Shown here: positions 28,099 through 38,391 of the stretch, piece by piece
How positions within the stretch are numbered: position 1 is the stretch's first letter
Layout of the letters: every line of letters starts with the position of its first letter
Origin: Aphanizomenon flos-aquae FACHB-1287
GTDB taxonomy: Bacteria; Cyanobacteriota; Cyanobacteriia; Cyanobacteriales; Nostocaceae
DNA: 64,000 bases
Direction: 5' to 3'
Assembly (NCBI RefSeq): GCF_014698755.1
Contig: NZ_JACJTO010000015.1
Location: 1-64,000 of the forward strand
The notes under the pieces: generated by a model
Database searches by the model: none
Told to the model about the DNA's origin: nothing
The model's input: the letters and a program-made list of their open reading frames with translations, nothing else
Made by a program: the position numbers and the translations under genes

Positions 28099-28954
28099 TT
28101 ACAATCTCCTAATTCCCTGTTCCAAACCCTCACAGACACCCGTGAGAAAATCTAAATCCAAAGTAGCAATAGTATCGCTTGGTTTGTGATAATGGGGATT
28201 TCGCATAAACGCCGTATCCGTCACCATGATTGCCGGATAACCTTGATCCCAAAAAGGTGCATGATCACTTAAGCGAGTTTGGGGAACTAATAAACCGCGA
28301 TTTGGTGCTGGTAGCCATTGACTAGGTATACCAACTTTGTGAATACTTTTACTTAAACTAATTAAATCACCCAAAGTCTTTAAATTGCCAATTAAAGCTA
28401 TAAAATCACCACGATTTGGGTAAAATAACTCTAAAGGAAATGGGTATTTTTGAGAACCAGGAGTAGAATCCCGATATCCCAACATTTCCAAAGATATCAT
28501 CAAGCGAAGAGGTTGCTTTTGTTCGCGCAACAAAGCTGCATAATCAGCACTACCCAACAACCCATATTCTTCCATGTCAAAAGCCACCAGCCGCAAAGGA
28601 TATCTAGCGGGAGTTTCGGCAAAACTTCTGGCAAATTCTAATAAAACCGCCACACCCGTTGCATTATCATCAGCCCCAACAGTTCCTAATACACCATCAT
28701 ATAGCTTGGTGAGCGCCAATTAAAATAGGTGGTAAATCTGCCTTTTGTTTTGTGGTTGCAGCGGGTAAATTTAAAATCAGGTTTCTACAGCTTTTACCTC
28801 TGACTTCAAAGGTGTGGATTTCCACACTTCCCCATTGTCCTAATTGCTGGCGAATGTATTCTTGAACAAAGAAATGCGCCGCACTGTCCATGTATGGGTT
28901 GCGTTCTCTGGCTACTTCCTGAAGATGGTTTTCTAACCGCTGTTTTAAATTCAA
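28099..28954 (-). pseudogene. M28-family zinc peptidase, frameshifted
   Basis: Two minus-strand frames join to one M28 aminopeptidase-like protein of about 285 residues. The N-terminal part (start 28954) ends PPILIGAH then runs into a stop. The C-terminal part carries GVLGTVGADDNATG, AFDMEEYGLLG, TRLSDHAPFW and NPHYHKPSDT, which hold the zinc ligands. Removing seven bases (CAAGCTA on the minus strand, near 28711-28717) restores GAHYDGV and one continuous frame. All ligands would then be present. It is either a recent inactivation or a sequence error. Confidence 0.8.
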
Positions 28955-29008
28955 AGTGGATAAAGATAATGTTTAATGGGCAAGAGTAAAGATCAATATT
29001 TCCTTTTC

Positions 29009-29039
29009 CAACTGACCACTGACAACTGACAACTGACCT
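29009..29039. repeat. Heptamer short tandem repeats
   Basis: Four to five tandem copies of the ACTGACC/ACTGACA heptamer lie in the 260-base gap between the peptidase remnant and dnaK. Confidence 0.8.
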
Positions 29040-29213
29040 AAAATGCTATCCTAGTTTAGCAAGTAGCGCTGCTGTTGCTAAAATGCCTTTAGTTTCTGAT
29101 TTAATAATGACTATTATACTATTGGATTGTTGACCTGATTTAGTACCAAGCTAAAAGCAGTATTATTATATCATAATAAATTTACAAAACACGCAACAGG
29201 AGACGAGTAACGC

Positions 29214-31265
29214 ATGGGCAAGGTAGTTGGCATCGACTTGGGTACAACCAACTCAGTAGTCGCCGTCATGGAGGGTGGCAAGCCGGTGGTGATTGCCAAT
29301 GCAGAAGGAATGCGAACAACCCCCTCCGTAGTTGGCTTTAGTAAAGAAGGGGAAAGGGTTGTGGGGCAAATGGCCAGACGGCAAACCGTCCTTAATCCCC
29401 AAAATACCTTTTTTGCAGTAAAACGCTTCATTGGGCGCAAATATGGCGAATTAAACCCGGATTCTAAGCGTGTTCCTTACACTATCCGTAAAGATGAAAT
29501 TGGCAATATTAAAGTTGCTTGTCCCCGTTTAAATAAGGAATTTTCTCCAGAAGAAATTTCCGCCATGGTGTTGAAAAAATTAGCTGATGATGCTAGTCGT
29601 TATTTAGGTGAACCTGTGACTGGGGCTGTGATTACTGTTCCGGCTTATTTTAATGATTCCCAACGTCAAGCGACCCGTGACGCAGGCCGAATTGCCGGTT
29701 TAGATGTTTTACGCATTCTCAACGAACCTACAGCGGCATCTTTGGCTTACGGATTAGATCGAGGTTACACAGAAACTATTCTCGTTTTTGATTTGGGTGG
29801 TGGAACTTTTGATGTCTCTTTGTTAGAAGTGGGTGAGGGCGTATTTGAGGTTAAATCTACCAGTGGAGATACTCAACTTGGTGGTAATGATTTTGACAGA
29901 AAAGTAGTTGATTGGTTAGCAGAACAGTTTTTAGAAGCAGAGGGTGTAGACTTAAGAAGAGATCGACAAGCTTTGCAACGGTTAATGGAAGCCGCAGAAA
30001 AGGCGAAAATTGAACTTTCTGCCGTTAGTGTCACTGATATTAATTTACCCTTCATTACCGCCACAGAGGATGGTCCAAAACACTTAGAAACTTCCATCAC
30101 GCGATCGCAATTTGAAGGTTTATGTATAGACTTATTGAGTAGATTAAAAGCACCAGTTAAACGAGCTTTAAAGGATGCCGGACTTTCTCCTGTAGATATC
30201 GAAGAAGTTGTATTAGTCGGTGGTTCGACGAGAATACCAATGGTGAAACAGCTAGTTCAAGACTTAATTGGTATTGAACCCAGTGAAAACGTCAATCCTG
30301 ATGAAGTCGTTGCTGTGGGTGCAGCCATTCAGGGCAGTATTCTCGCTGGAGAACTCAAGGATGTACTCCTCTTAGATGTTACACCCCTATCTATGGGCTT
30401 AGAAACCATCGGTGGTGTAATGAAAAAACTGATCCCCCGCAATACAACTATCCCCGTCCGTCGTTCTGACATTTTTTCCACCTCTGAAAATAACCAAAAT
30501 AGCGTAGAAATCAATATTGTTCAGGGTGAAAGGGACATGGCCACAGATAACAAGTCTTTGGGCCGGTTTAAACTTTATGGCATTCCTCCCGCACCCAGGG
30601 GTATTCCCCAAGTTCAAGTATCTTTTGATATTGACGCTAATGGGATTTTACAGGTAACAGCCCTAGATCGTACCACGGGCAGAGAACAAAGCATTACTAT
30701 TCAAGGCGCTTCTACTTTAAGTGAGTCGGAAGTTAACCGTATGATTCAGGATGCTCAAAAATATGCTGACGTTGACAGAAAACGGAAGGAACGAGTTGAA
30801 AAGCGTACCCGTGCTGAAGCGTTAATATTGCAAGCAGAACGGCAATTGCGAGAAGTCGCTTTGGAAATGGGAATGCAATTTGCCCGTAACCGTCGTCAAC
30901 GCATTGATAATATTTGCCGAAATTTACGGGAAAGTTTACAAGCTGACGAAGATCGCGGTATTGATCAGGCTTATGCTGATTTACAAGATGCTCTGTATGA
31001 ACTGAATAGAGAAGTCCGTCAGTATTATGCTGAGGATGAAGACGAAGATTTATTTGGTGCTATCCGTGACATCTTTGCAGGTGAAAAAGAAAAAGAGCCG
31101 GAAAGAGATGTTTACAGAAATAACTATCAGCAAGATTCATCTAATCGAGGTGTTAACAGGGATTATGGCAACTCAAGTCGTTCTCCCAATTATGAAGGTC
31201 GTCCCACTCGCAGTAAACGCCCTAGTTATCAAGATAACTGGGATGATGATGATGATTGGCTATAA
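29214..31265 (+). CDS. dnaK: Hsp70 chaperone DnaK (DnaK3-like)
   Basis: 683-residue Hsp70. ATPase-domain signatures are [32 protein letters not shown] and [12 protein letters not shown]; the linker [11 protein letters not shown] is present, followed by the substrate-binding domain and a charged lid. The tail is long and acidic and ends DDDDDWL, unlike the EEVD-type or DnaK2 tails. Pairing with dnaJ immediately downstream matches the cyanobacterial DnaK3 locus, whose product associates with thylakoid membranes and ribosomes; that assignment is inferred. AGGAG lies 14 bases before the ATG. Confidence 0.93.
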   Translation: MGKVVGIDLGTTNSVVAVMEGGKPVVIANAEGMRTTPSVVGFSKEGERVVGQMARRQTVLNPQNTFFAVKRFIGRKYGELNPDSKRVPYTIRKDEIGNIKVACPRLNKEFSPEEISAMVLKKLADDASRYLGEPVTGAVITVPAYFNDSQRQATRDAGRIAGLDVLRILNEPTAASLAYGLDRGYTETILVFDLGGGTFDVSLLEVGEGVFEVKSTSGDTQLGGNDFDRKVVDWLAEQFLEAEGVDLRRDRQALQRLMEAAEKAKIELSAVSVTDINLPFITATEDGPKHLETSITRSQFEGLCIDLLSRLKAPVKRALKDAGLSPVDIEEVVLVGGSTRIPMVKQLVQDLIGIEPSENVNPDEVVAVGAAIQGSILAGELKDVLLLDVTPLSMGLETIGGVMKKLIPRNTTIPVRRSDIFSTSENNQNSVEINIVQGERDMATDNKSLGRFKLYGIPPAPRGIPQVQVSFDIDANGILQVTALDRTTGREQSITIQGASTLSESEVNRMIQDAQKYADVDRKRKERVEKRTRAEALILQAERQLREVALEMGMQFARNRRQRIDNICRNLRESLQADEDRGIDQAYADLQDALYELNREVRQYYAEDEDEDLFGAIRDIFAGEKEKEPERDVYRNNYQQDSSNRGVNRDYGNSSRSPNYEGRPTRSKRPSYQDNWDDDDDWL

Positions 31266-31365
31266 TCTCGATTTTAGATTTTAGATTAATTATATTTGAT
31301 TTGATCTACATTCAAAAATCTTTCCCAATAATTTGATTTGCAGGGTCAGTCATAAGTAGAAGCGC

Positions 31366-31400
31366 AACTGACCACTGACCACTGACCACTGACAACTAAC
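31366..31400. repeat. Heptamer short tandem repeats
   Basis: About five ACTGACC/ACTGACA copies lie between dnaK and dnaJ. They end just before the dnaJ start codon. Confidence 0.8.
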
Positions 31401-31412
31401 ACTTAACAGATT

Positions 31413-32408
31413 ATGCAAAATTTGCAGAATTTTCGGGATTATTACGAGATATTAGGAGTTTCTAAAGATGCTTCTAGCGAGGAAATTAAAAAGGTTTACC
31501 GTCGTTTAGCTAGACAATATCATCCTGACCTGAATCCTGGAAATAAGGAAGCTGAGGAAAAGTTTAAAACCATCGGTGAGGCTTATGAAATCCTTTCTGA
31601 TTCTAGCAGGCGATCGCAATATGATCAATTTAGCCGCTATTGGCAGCAAAACGGCTTTGTTGCCAATAAACAAACTCCTAAGCCAAAAGGTTGGGATAAC
31701 CGCCCTAACGGGCGTTCTGGTCAAGAAGTAGACCCCAGCCAATTTAACGATTTTGAGAGTTTTGTTAATCAGGTAATTGGTGTCAGCAACCGCAAAGAAC
31801 CCAGAACTAGTTCGGAAAATACCACCACTAGCGACCCCTTCCGCAGTCCACGAACTAAAGTTGCATATACGGTCAATACTCCCCCACCTCGTGCTACCCG
31901 TCGGGATATTGAAGCTAGATTAACCTTACCTTTAGAAAAAGCTTATCAAGGTGGTAGCGAAAGAATACGCTTAGAAGATGGGCGATCGCTCGAAGTGACT
32001 ATGCCCCCGGCTATGGTGACAGGGCAAACAATTCGCTTGCGAAATCAAGGAATTAGTGGTGGTGATTTATACTTGAAAATTACCGTCGATCCCCATCCTT
32101 TGTTTAAGCTAGAAGGTACTAATATCTTTTGTCAAGTCCCTGTAACTCCCAGTGAAGCAACATTGGGCGGACAAGTCGAAGCGCCTACCCTTGATGGTCC
32201 GGTGAAAATGACCATTCCTCCTGGTGTCAGGTCGGGACAAAGATTCCGTCTTGGTAATAAGGGCTACCCTGGTGAAAATGGTCAACGAGGTGATCAATTG
32301 GTAGAAATTCAGATAGTAACTCCCAAAAGTATTACACCCCAAGAACGGGAACTTTATGAAAAGTTGCGAGAAATAGAAACTTTTAAACCACGGGCTGATT
32401 TAATTTAA
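31413..32408 (+). CDS. dnaJ: DnaJ-type co-chaperone without zinc finger
   Basis: 331 residues. The J domain covers about 8-75 with the HPD tripeptide at 37-39 (QYHPDLNPG). The middle is a low-complexity linker. The C-terminal substrate-binding DnaJ_C domain (about 160-320) has [10 protein letters not shown] and [19 protein letters not shown]. The CxxCxGxG zinc-finger repeats are absent, so this is a class B (CbpA-like) Hsp40. It should stimulate the ATPase of the DnaK encoded 147 bases upstream. Confidence 0.92.
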   Translation: MQNLQNFRDYYEILGVSKDASSEEIKKVYRRLARQYHPDLNPGNKEAEEKFKTIGEAYEILSDSSRRSQYDQFSRYWQQNGFVANKQTPKPKGWDNRPNGRSGQEVDPSQFNDFESFVNQVIGVSNRKEPRTSSENTTTSDPFRSPRTKVAYTVNTPPPRATRRDIEARLTLPLEKAYQGGSERIRLEDGRSLEVTMPPAMVTGQTIRLRNQGISGGDLYLKITVDPHPLFKLEGTNIFCQVPVTPSEATLGGQVEAPTLDGPVKMTIPPGVRSGQRFRLGNKGYPGENGQRGDQLVEIQIVTPKSITPQERELYEKLREIETFKPRADLI

Positions 32409-32579
32409 CGGTAAAATAAATTACAGAAAAGATCAAAGAACACAGATGAAAGATACGGCGTGGGGAGAGAATTTTAGGCTCCGGGATCTGTTACCCTGAA
32501 AATAGGTTATGACGGTTATCCAAAATATTGACCCCGCTTTAGACCTAAATTACGTTATTTTATGCCATAAGGAAAGATA

Positions 32580-32825
32580 ATGCTAACACCAGAAGAATAC
32601 GGGGTACAACAAACCCAACTTGCAGAGGAAGCAAACCAAAGCTCAGAAGAAGTAAAGCAACTCGGAGAAGAAGCAAAACAACGTGGAGAAGAAGTAAAGC
32701 AACTCGGAGAAGAAGCAAAACAACGTGGAGAAGAAGCAAAACAACGTGTAGAAAAGGCAACGGAAAGCGCGGAACAATTAGCAGATAAACTCAGAGAATT
32801 GAATATTGAACCTGGCATTTCATAA
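32580..32825 (+). CDS. Coiled-coil mini-protein, probable 3' relic of a Uma2-type gene
   Basis: 81 residues. It begins MLTPEEYGVQQ and continues with heptad repeats (EEVKQLGEEAKQRG twice, then EEAKQRVEKA), coded by a 42-base unit repeated almost exactly around 32648-32740. It ends KLRELNIEPGIS. Both ends look like the C-terminus of cyanobacterial Uma2 (DUF820) nucleases, whose catalytic domain normally precedes. No such domain is readable in the 170 bases upstream. It may be a truncated relic or a free-standing coiled-coil peptide. Confidence 0.5.
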   Translation: MLTPEEYGVQQTQLAEEANQSSEEVKQLGEEAKQRGEEVKQLGEEAKQRGEEAKQRVEKATESAEQLADKLRELNIEPGIS

Positions 32826-32928
32826 GTAATAATACACATTGTGTAGGTTGGGTTGATGTTAGGAAATATTACCATTTCTTGTACTTTCTTTCTTATTCAC
32901 AAAAGACTTAGAATACAAAAAAAGATAT

Positions 32929-33408
32929 TTGAGCAAAGTGACTCAAAAAACCGTGAACCACAATGGGGAATTCCCACACAGCAGCAATATTACCTATTAT
33001 TCCCTGCTAGGACTCAATCCGGGAGCATCAGTAATTGATATTCGTCGCGCTTATAGAGAATTAAGTAAAATCTATCATCCAGACACGACAGAATTACCTG
33101 CTAATATTGCTACTGCCCAATTTCAGCAAATTAATACAGCCTACGCTACCCTGAGTAATCCAGAAAGACGCTTAAACTATGATTTAAAAATTGGGTATTC
33201 CCGTTTTAGCGTTATTCAATCCCCACCAGATTTAAATCATTCCGTACATAAACCCTATGACTTTTCAAAATCGATGTATTTGGATGCAAGCGATCGCTCC
33301 TTGTCCTCTGGAGAAATATTTGTATTATTTATTTTGGGGTTGACCATTATTAGTTGTATGCTATTAGCGATTGCCATAGCTATTCTACGTGGAGAGACAA
33401 TTGGTTAA
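32929..33408 (+). CDS. J-domain protein with C-terminal membrane anchor
   Basis: 159 residues. The J domain occupies about 22-90, with HPD at 50-52 (KIYHPDTTELP) and AYATLSNPERRLNYD. A hydrophobic segment at about 132-153 (FVLFILGLTIISCMLLAI) should anchor it with the J domain in the cytoplasm. The start is uncertain: TTG at 32929 or GTG at 32938; no upstream ATG fits. It probably recruits an Hsp70, perhaps the DnaK nearby, to a membrane. Confidence 0.8.
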   Translation: MSKVTQKTVNHNGEFPHSSNITYYSLLGLNPGASVIDIRRAYRELSKIYHPDTTELPANIATAQFQQINTAYATLSNPERRLNYDLKIGYSRFSVIQSPPDLNHSVHKPYDFSKSMYLDASDRSLSSGEIFVLFILGLTIISCMLLAIAIAILRGETIG

Positions 33409-33473
33409 ATCCAATTTCCCACCGCTAAAATAAGCCGATATTTTTTATACTTTTGATTTGAGTTGAATTGCCT

Positions 33474-33740
33474 ATGCTACCCGCCAATATGCCCCTTTAT
33501 AGTCATCCTTTACCAGAAATCGAACAATGGCTAAAAAACCAAGGTTGTCAACAAGACGATACCCATTTACATTATTGGCGTGTACAACGAGCTAATTGGG
33601 AAGCAGAACTTTGGTTAGATACTGAACAAATAACAGTTCGCTATCTTCAATCAGGAGAAAACCATCAAGATATTCAACGTTCCTTTAAATACTCGCTGAG
33701 CAGGGAAGATATCGAGGAAGCCGTGTTTTCTGGACCATAA
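33474..33740 (+). CDS. DUF3143 family protein
   Basis: 88 residues from the ATG at 33474 (a TTG two codons earlier is also open). The sequence LPEIEQWLKNQGC, HYWRVQRANWEAELWLD and FKYSLSREDIEEAVFSGP matches the cyanobacterial DUF3143 family, which has no known function and is often adjacent to a J-domain gene, as here. It is 65 bases downstream of the J-domain gene and likely co-transcribed. Confidence 0.8.
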   Translation: MLPANMPLYSHPLPEIEQWLKNQGCQQDDTHLHYWRVQRANWEAELWLDTEQITVRYLQSGENHQDIQRSFKYSLSREDIEEAVFSGP

Positions 33741-33785
33741 TTCAATCATGACCTATCTAAACTCACAATGTAAAATCAAAAATTG

Positions 33786-34535
33786 TTAGACTTTCCCAAA
33801 CCGACGTTCTCTTTGTTGATAAACAGATATAGCCCGATGAAACTCACTGCGATCAAAATCAGGCCAGAGAGTATCAGTAATATAAATTTCACCATAAGCC
33901 ATTTGCCAAAGTAAGAAATTTGATAATCGCATTTCCCCACTAGTACGAATTAATAAATCTGGATCTGCTATTCCGGCCGTATATAAATGGGCTTCAAATA
34001 CCTCTTCAGAGATATCATCAGGGTTTAAAGAACCTTCCTTAACCTTTTGGGCAATTGCCCGACAAGCTTGTAAGATTTCCTGTCTACCTCCATAATTAGT
34101 AGCTATGGTAAACCGGATACTATGATTATCCTTAGTTTCTGCCATAGAACGGGAAATTTCCGTCTGAAGAGCCTGTGGTAAAGCCGATAAATTGCCAACA
34201 AACTGAATTTGCACATTTTCCTCTACCATTTCCCGCAGTTCTTGTCGTAGAACCCGCTGAAATAGATTCATTAAAAATTCCACTTCCTCCTGTGGTCTTT
34301 TCCAATTCTCCGTTGAAAAAGCATAGGCCGTTAGTGCTTTAATTCCCCAGTCCTTACAACAGTGAAGTAAATCCTTGAGAGCATCCACACCAGCTTTATG
34401 ACCCATAATCCGGGGTAAACCTTGACGTTGTGCCCATCGGCCATTACCATCCATAATTACCGCAACGTGCTGGGGTAGTGATTCTCTGTTTAAGTCAAGG
34501 GGTAAATGTTGCAATTCAGTTTGTTGTGGTTTCAT
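33786..34535 (-). CDS. uppS: Isoprenyl transferase (undecaprenyl diphosphate synthase)
   Basis: 249 residues of the cis-prenyltransferase family. The catalytic Asp29 lies in [13 protein letters not shown], with [21 protein letters not shown] and the C-terminal [19 protein letters not shown]. It elongates farnesyl diphosphate with isopentenyl units to make the C55 lipid carrier for cell-wall synthesis. Its start overlaps the cdaA stop by four bases, so the two are translationally coupled. Confidence 0.95.
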   Translation of the reverse strand: MKPQQTELQHLPLDLNRESLPQHVAVIMDGNGRWAQRQGLPRIMGHKAGVDALKDLLHCCKDWGIKALTAYAFSTENWKRPQEEVEFLMNLFQRVLRQELREMVEENVQIQFVGNLSALPQALQTEISRSMAETKDNHSIRFTIATNYGGRQEILQACRAIAQKVKEGSLNPDDISEEVFEAHLYTAGIADPDLLIRTSGEMRLSNFLLWQMAYGEIYITDTLWPDFDRSEFHRAISVYQQRERRFGKV

Positions 34536-35500
34536 TTTTTATCTTGAGAAGCGGTCGTATCCCTACGGGGAAATAAGCTACGGGTAGCGTGTCGAAGACA
34601 AGGTAATCCAGGTAATCGGGAAATTAGTCTTAGTGATTGATTACCAAGCTGACGAACTAAACTCACAAGACCAGGAGCTACAGCTTCCCGATCTACAGTT
34701 GGAGAAAATCGAGCCTCTAAAGACTCTTTGAGCTTTTTAATAGTTAGTGGTCTATAGAGAGTTCCCTGTTCCGCTAGGGAAATAGAACCCGTTTCTTCAG
34801 ATACAACGACACAAATACAGTTTTCGACTCTTTCGGTAATTCCCATGGCTGCCCGATGGCGTGTTCCCAACTGGCGCGACGCTGTACGCCCTGAAAGTGG
34901 TAAAATTATCCCTGATGATACAATGCGTGAACCACGAATTAACGTTGCCCCATCATGTAACAGGGTTTTGGGTTGAAAAATAGTTTGGATTAGTTCTTTA
35001 GACACTTCGGCATTTAGCTTGACCCCTGGGACGGAGAAATCTTGCTCTTCAATAGGTCCTGTGGTTTCTAAAATTAGTAAAGCGCCAATTCGGTTTTTTG
35101 ATAACTCTTTAACTGCATCAACAATTTCATCAATTACACTATCCGATTTAGGAATCGCGCTGGCGTTATTGCGAAATAACTGCCAAAATTCACCACGTCC
35201 CAATTGTTCCAAAAAGCGGCGAAATTCTGATTGAAGTGCTACAGCCATAGCCACAGCACAGCCAATCACTAATTTTTCCAGGACAAAATTTAGCAGTGGT
35301 AATCCTAATTTGCCACTGAGTGCCGAGCAGAGCATTAAGATTATAAATCCTCGCACCATCCATAACGTGCGCCGTTCACTAATAATTACCAGGATCATGT
35401 ATGTTAGTGCCAGAACTAACATCATATCCAGAGTCCCAAGGAGCAAGGACTGCGACCAATCTCCCAGGTTTATCAGCCATTGCTTCCACCAATCTCTCAT
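34532..35500 (-). CDS. cdaA: Diadenylate cyclase CdaA
   Basis: 322 residues. Three membrane helices are visible in the first 90 residues. The DAC domain follows, with DGA at 183-185 ([10 protein letters not shown]) and RHR at 214-216 ([13 protein letters not shown]), the motifs that bind ATP and catalyse c-di-AMP formation. A non-conserved tail follows from about 280. c-di-AMP controls osmotic and potassium balance and, in cyanobacteria, night-time metabolism. It is coupled to uppS, linking it to cell-envelope genes. Confidence 0.93.
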   Translation of the reverse strand: MRDWWKQWLINLGDWSQSLLLGTLDMMLVLALTYMILVIISERRTLWMVRGFIILMLCSALSGKLGLPLLNFVLEKLVIGCAVAMAVALQSEFRRFLEQLGRGEFWQLFRNNASAIPKSDSVIDEIVDAVKELSKNRIGALLILETTGPIEEQDFSVPGVKLNAEVSKELIQTIFQPKTLLHDGATLIRGSRIVSSGIILPLSGRTASRQLGTRHRAAMGITERVENCICVVVSEETGSISLAEQGTLYRPLTIKKLKESLEARFSPTVDREAVAPGLVSLVRQLGNQSLRLISRLPGLPCLRHATRSLFPRRDTTASQDKK

Positions 35501-35520
35501 GACATCTGGATTCTTATAGT

Positions 35521-35594
35521 CATTTGTCAGTTGTCATTTGTCAGTTGTCATTTGTGATTTGTGATTTTTTAACCACTGACCACTGACAACTGAC
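35521..35594. repeat. Heptamer short tandem repeats
   Basis: An array of TCAGTTG, TCATTTG, TGATTTG and CACTGAC-type heptamers fills most of the 100 bases between lysA and cdaA. Confidence 0.8.
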
Positions 35595-35600
35595 TAGGAA

Positions 35601-37013
35601 CTATTTAAGTCTTTCCGGTAGGCAATCTTGTCGAATCAGGTCTTGATATGTTTCGCGCTGCAAAATTAAATTTGCTTCGCCATTTGCCACGACAACCGCC
35701 GCCGGTCGAGGAAGACGATTGTAATTAGATGCCATACTGTAATTGTATGCACCAGTTCCCATAACTACGAGAATATCATTTGGTTCAGTTTTTGGCAGTT
35801 GGGCATTTTTAATCAGAATATCTCCTGATTCGCAATGTTTACCAGCCAATGTCACTGTTTCCGTACAAGGAATAGACATTTTATTAGCCACTACTGCCCG
35901 ATAAACTGATTGGTAGGTTATGGGACGGGGATTGTCTGACATTCCACCATCAATGGCTACGTAGGTACGAATTTCGGGAATGACTTTAGAAGTACCAACA
36001 GTATAAGCAGTAACACAAGATGTAGCAATGAGCGATCGCCCTGGTTCACAGAGTAACTTTGGTAAAGGCAAATTTTCTGATAAACAAGCGGCTTGTACTA
36101 CTTCACAAATCGCCTTTGACCATTCCACAATACTAGGGGGATCATCGGATTCTGTATATTTAATCCCTAAACCACCACCAACATTTAATTCGGTTATTTT
36201 TAAGTTATGTTTAGCCGCATCTCTCAACCACTGCACCATGACAGCAGCCAAATCTCTATGTGGTTGACGTTCAAAAATTTGTGAACCAATATGAGCGTGT
36301 AACCCCACACAGTTTAAACTCGGCTGTTTACCCACAAAAGCAAACACCCTTTGTAAATCATTGGGGTCAAAACCAAATTTACTATCTAAATGTCCAGTGC
36401 GAATATATTCATGAGTATGGCATTCTATTCCCGGTGTTAAGCGTAGCATGATCCGAATGGGCGCAAGGAAATACTTTTCTGTTTTCTCCTCTGCTATATT
36501 TACCAGTAAGTCCAACTCGTGCCAGTTATCCGCTACAATAGTGCAGCCAGACTCAATTGCTAAAACTAACTCATCACGAGATTTGTTATTTCCATGTAAG
36601 TAAATTTTATGAGGACTCATACCTGCACTTACCGCAGTATAAAGTTCGCCACCAGATACCACATCAATTCCTAACCCTTCTGAGGCAACAATGGCACAAA
36701 CTGCTAGACAATTCCACGCCTTAGAGGCATAAAGTACCTGAGATTCTCCTTGATAGTATTCTTTAAAGGTATCTCGATATTGTCTACAAGCTGTCCGCAG
36801 GGTTTCCTCATCTAAAATATACAAAGGTGAACCAAATTGTTCAACTAGGGTTGTTACATCACACTCACCGATTTCTAGGTTGTCATGATGATTAACTCTA
36901 GCTGTCAAGGGTAAGAGTTGTTGGTTGGGGGAAATATCAGCACTGTTGCCATTTTTTGGCTGTAAATATTGACGGCCAGAAAGTTCAACTTCGACGGGGT
37001 GAGTCAATACCAT
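35601..37013 (-). CDS. lysA: Diaminopimelate decarboxylase
   Basis: 470 residues of the fold-III PLP decarboxylases. Lys98 in VLYASKAWNC should bind PLP. GLHAHIGSQIF, LNVGGGLGIKY, LLCEPGRSLIA, HCESGDIL and MGTGAYNYSMASNYN are the conserved active-site segments. It makes lysine from meso-diaminopimelate, the last step of the pathway. The first 45 residues are a non-conserved extension typical of cyanobacterial forms. It may be co-transcribed with cdaA-uppS across the repeat-filled gap. Confidence 0.95.
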   Translation of the reverse strand: MVLTHPVEVELSGRQYLQPKNGNSADISPNQQLLPLTARVNHHDNLEIGECDVTTLVEQFGSPLYILDEETLRTACRQYRDTFKEYYQGESQVLYASKAWNCLAVCAIVASEGLGIDVVSGGELYTAVSAGMSPHKIYLHGNNKSRDELVLAIESGCTIVADNWHELDLLVNIAEEKTEKYFLAPIRIMLRLTPGIECHTHEYIRTGHLDSKFGFDPNDLQRVFAFVGKQPSLNCVGLHAHIGSQIFERQPHRDLAAVMVQWLRDAAKHNLKITELNVGGGLGIKYTESDDPPSIVEWSKAICEVVQAACLSENLPLPKLLCEPGRSLIATSCVTAYTVGTSKVIPEIRTYVAIDGGMSDNPRPITYQSVYRAVVANKMSIPCTETVTLAGKHCESGDILIKNAQLPKTEPNDILVVMGTGAYNYSMASNYNRLPRPAAVVVANGEANLILQRETYQDLIRQDCLPERLK

Positions 37014-37086
37014 AACTAATAAGAGTTGTCTTTGTGAAAAATCAGGGCATGAGTATATGTCCTCATCTCCAGTTTACCCTCTCATT

Positions 37087-37115
37087 GCTAATGGGTAATG
37101 GGTAATGGATAATTA
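37087..37115. repeat. TAATGGG heptamer repeats
   Basis: Three to four tandem TAATGGG-type heptamers lie between the divergent lysA and rimI genes. The same unit forms the long array after ctpA. Confidence 0.75.
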
Positions 37116-37138
37116 ACCTTCTTCAATCCTCGAAAACT

Positions 37139-37660
37139 GTGATTTCATCTGACTTAAAAATTCAATCTTTAACCACGGACAATTTAACTGAACTGTTAGA
37201 ACTGGATAAAGCCTGTTTTGACGGTTTGTGGACTATGCAAGGCTACCTCCGGGAGTTAGAAAGTCCTAATAGTCATTTTTTGGGTTTATTTTCACCTTTT
37301 AATCACTCTGAACTGTTAGGAATGGGGTGCTTTTGGTCAATTTTAGAAGAAGCACACATTACAATTTTGGCAGTTCATCCCCAATATCATGGTCAAGGAC
37401 TAGGAAAAGCTTTATTGTACTCCCTACTGCGAACTGCTACCGATCTTGGTTTGGAGAGAGCTACCCTGGAAGTCCGGGATTCTAATCTCGTTGCTATTTC
37501 TTTGTATGAGAAGTTTGGGTTCAAAACTGCGGGAAAACGACGGGGTTATTACAAAGATAACAATGAGGACGCTTTGATTCTTTGGCTTTCTGAACTACAG
37601 CAGCCACATTTTCTCAAAAATCTGGATCAATGGGCTAGTCTAATGAATTCACCCTTCTAG
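37139..37660 (+). CDS. rimI: Ribosomal protein S18-alanine N-acetyltransferase
   Basis: 173-residue GNAT acetyltransferase. The acetyl-CoA loop is HPQYHGQGLGKALLYSLL and the C-terminal part LEVRDSNLVAISLYEKFGFKTAGKRRGYY is the RimI signature. It acetylates the N-terminus of S18 in E. coli. The start is GTG at 37139; no upstream ATG is in frame. Confidence 0.85.
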   Translation: MISSDLKIQSLTTDNLTELLELDKACFDGLWTMQGYLRELESPNSHFLGLFSPFNHSELLGMGCFWSILEEAHITILAVHPQYHGQGLGKALLYSLLRTATDLGLERATLEVRDSNLVAISLYEKFGFKTAGKRRGYYKDNNEDALILWLSELQQPHFLKNLDQWASLMNSPF

Positions 37661-37744
37661 ATTCCCATTGACAACTGGGGAATAGGGAATAGGTAAGAGA
37701 CTTGAGGATAAGGTCGCCTATAGAAAGATATTTATTTTTCTCTT

Positions 37745-37782
37745 ACCACTGACAACTGACCACTGACCACTGACAACCGACT
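37745..37782. repeat. Heptamer short tandem repeats
   Basis: Four to five ACTGACA/ACTGACC heptamers lie between the convergent rimI and zinc-ribbon genes, reaching to the latter's stop codon. Confidence 0.8.
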
Positions 37783-38152
37783 AATCTTCCAATGATTGGG
37801 CTTGAACTTCAACCGCTGTCACATCAATTGTTCCTTCTGGTGTGAAGCGTTGAAATTGACTGTTTTTGACTAACAATGGTTCACCACAGTTAGTACACTG
37901 TGTTTGACTATTATTTAAACCTGTTAATTCATATCCACATACAGGACACTGACCACTCACCAGATTCTTTTGTAACCACCAGCGAAACCCGAAAAATGCT
38001 ACCACAGGTAAAAAAAACAATAAACCCAAAATAATTACTAAGGAATTAACTAACCAGCCCAAACCTAATGATGCTAATAACCAGGTAATTGCTAACAGGG
38101 TCAGCCAAGGGCGGATTTTTTCAAAATTGAATTGCAAGTTTTTAAAGGTCAT
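37781..38152 (-). CDS. Membrane protein with zinc ribbon, function unknown
   Basis: 123 residues. Residues about 12-55 form two hydrophobic helices in a tight hairpin. A zinc ribbon follows, CPVCGYEL and CTNCGEPL, then a C-terminal segment rich in Thr and Val. It resembles small cyanobacterial and chloroplast proteins of unknown function. It is a single gene. Confidence 0.7.
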   Translation of the reverse strand: MTFKNLQFNFEKIRPWLTLLAITWLLASLGLGWLVNSLVIILGLLFFLPVVAFFGFRWWLQKNLVSGQCPVCGYELTGLNNSQTQCTNCGEPLLVKNSQFQRFTPEGTIDVTAVEVQAQSLED

Positions 38153-38391
38153 GTCTCAAATTTGTGCTGCTGACCCTAGGATAGCGATTTTCATTGTTGG
38201 TTATACAACAAGCTTACTTGTGAAGTCATAATACAGGTATTAGCTAGACGAAAATAAAATATTATTCTTCTTTAAAAAGTTTTTTAGCTTCCTCTGATGA
38301 TAACAAACATCACACAATTACTGTAAGCTCTAGCTATAATTACTTCAACTTTTGATTTTTGACTTTTAAAAGCCGATTAGCTGACCAATTT

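Noticed and set aside
32555-32875. 106-codon minus-strand frame with repeated ASSPRCF-like units
   Set aside because: It is the antisense of the coiled-coil repeats at 32580-32825; the regularity comes from the 42-base repeat.
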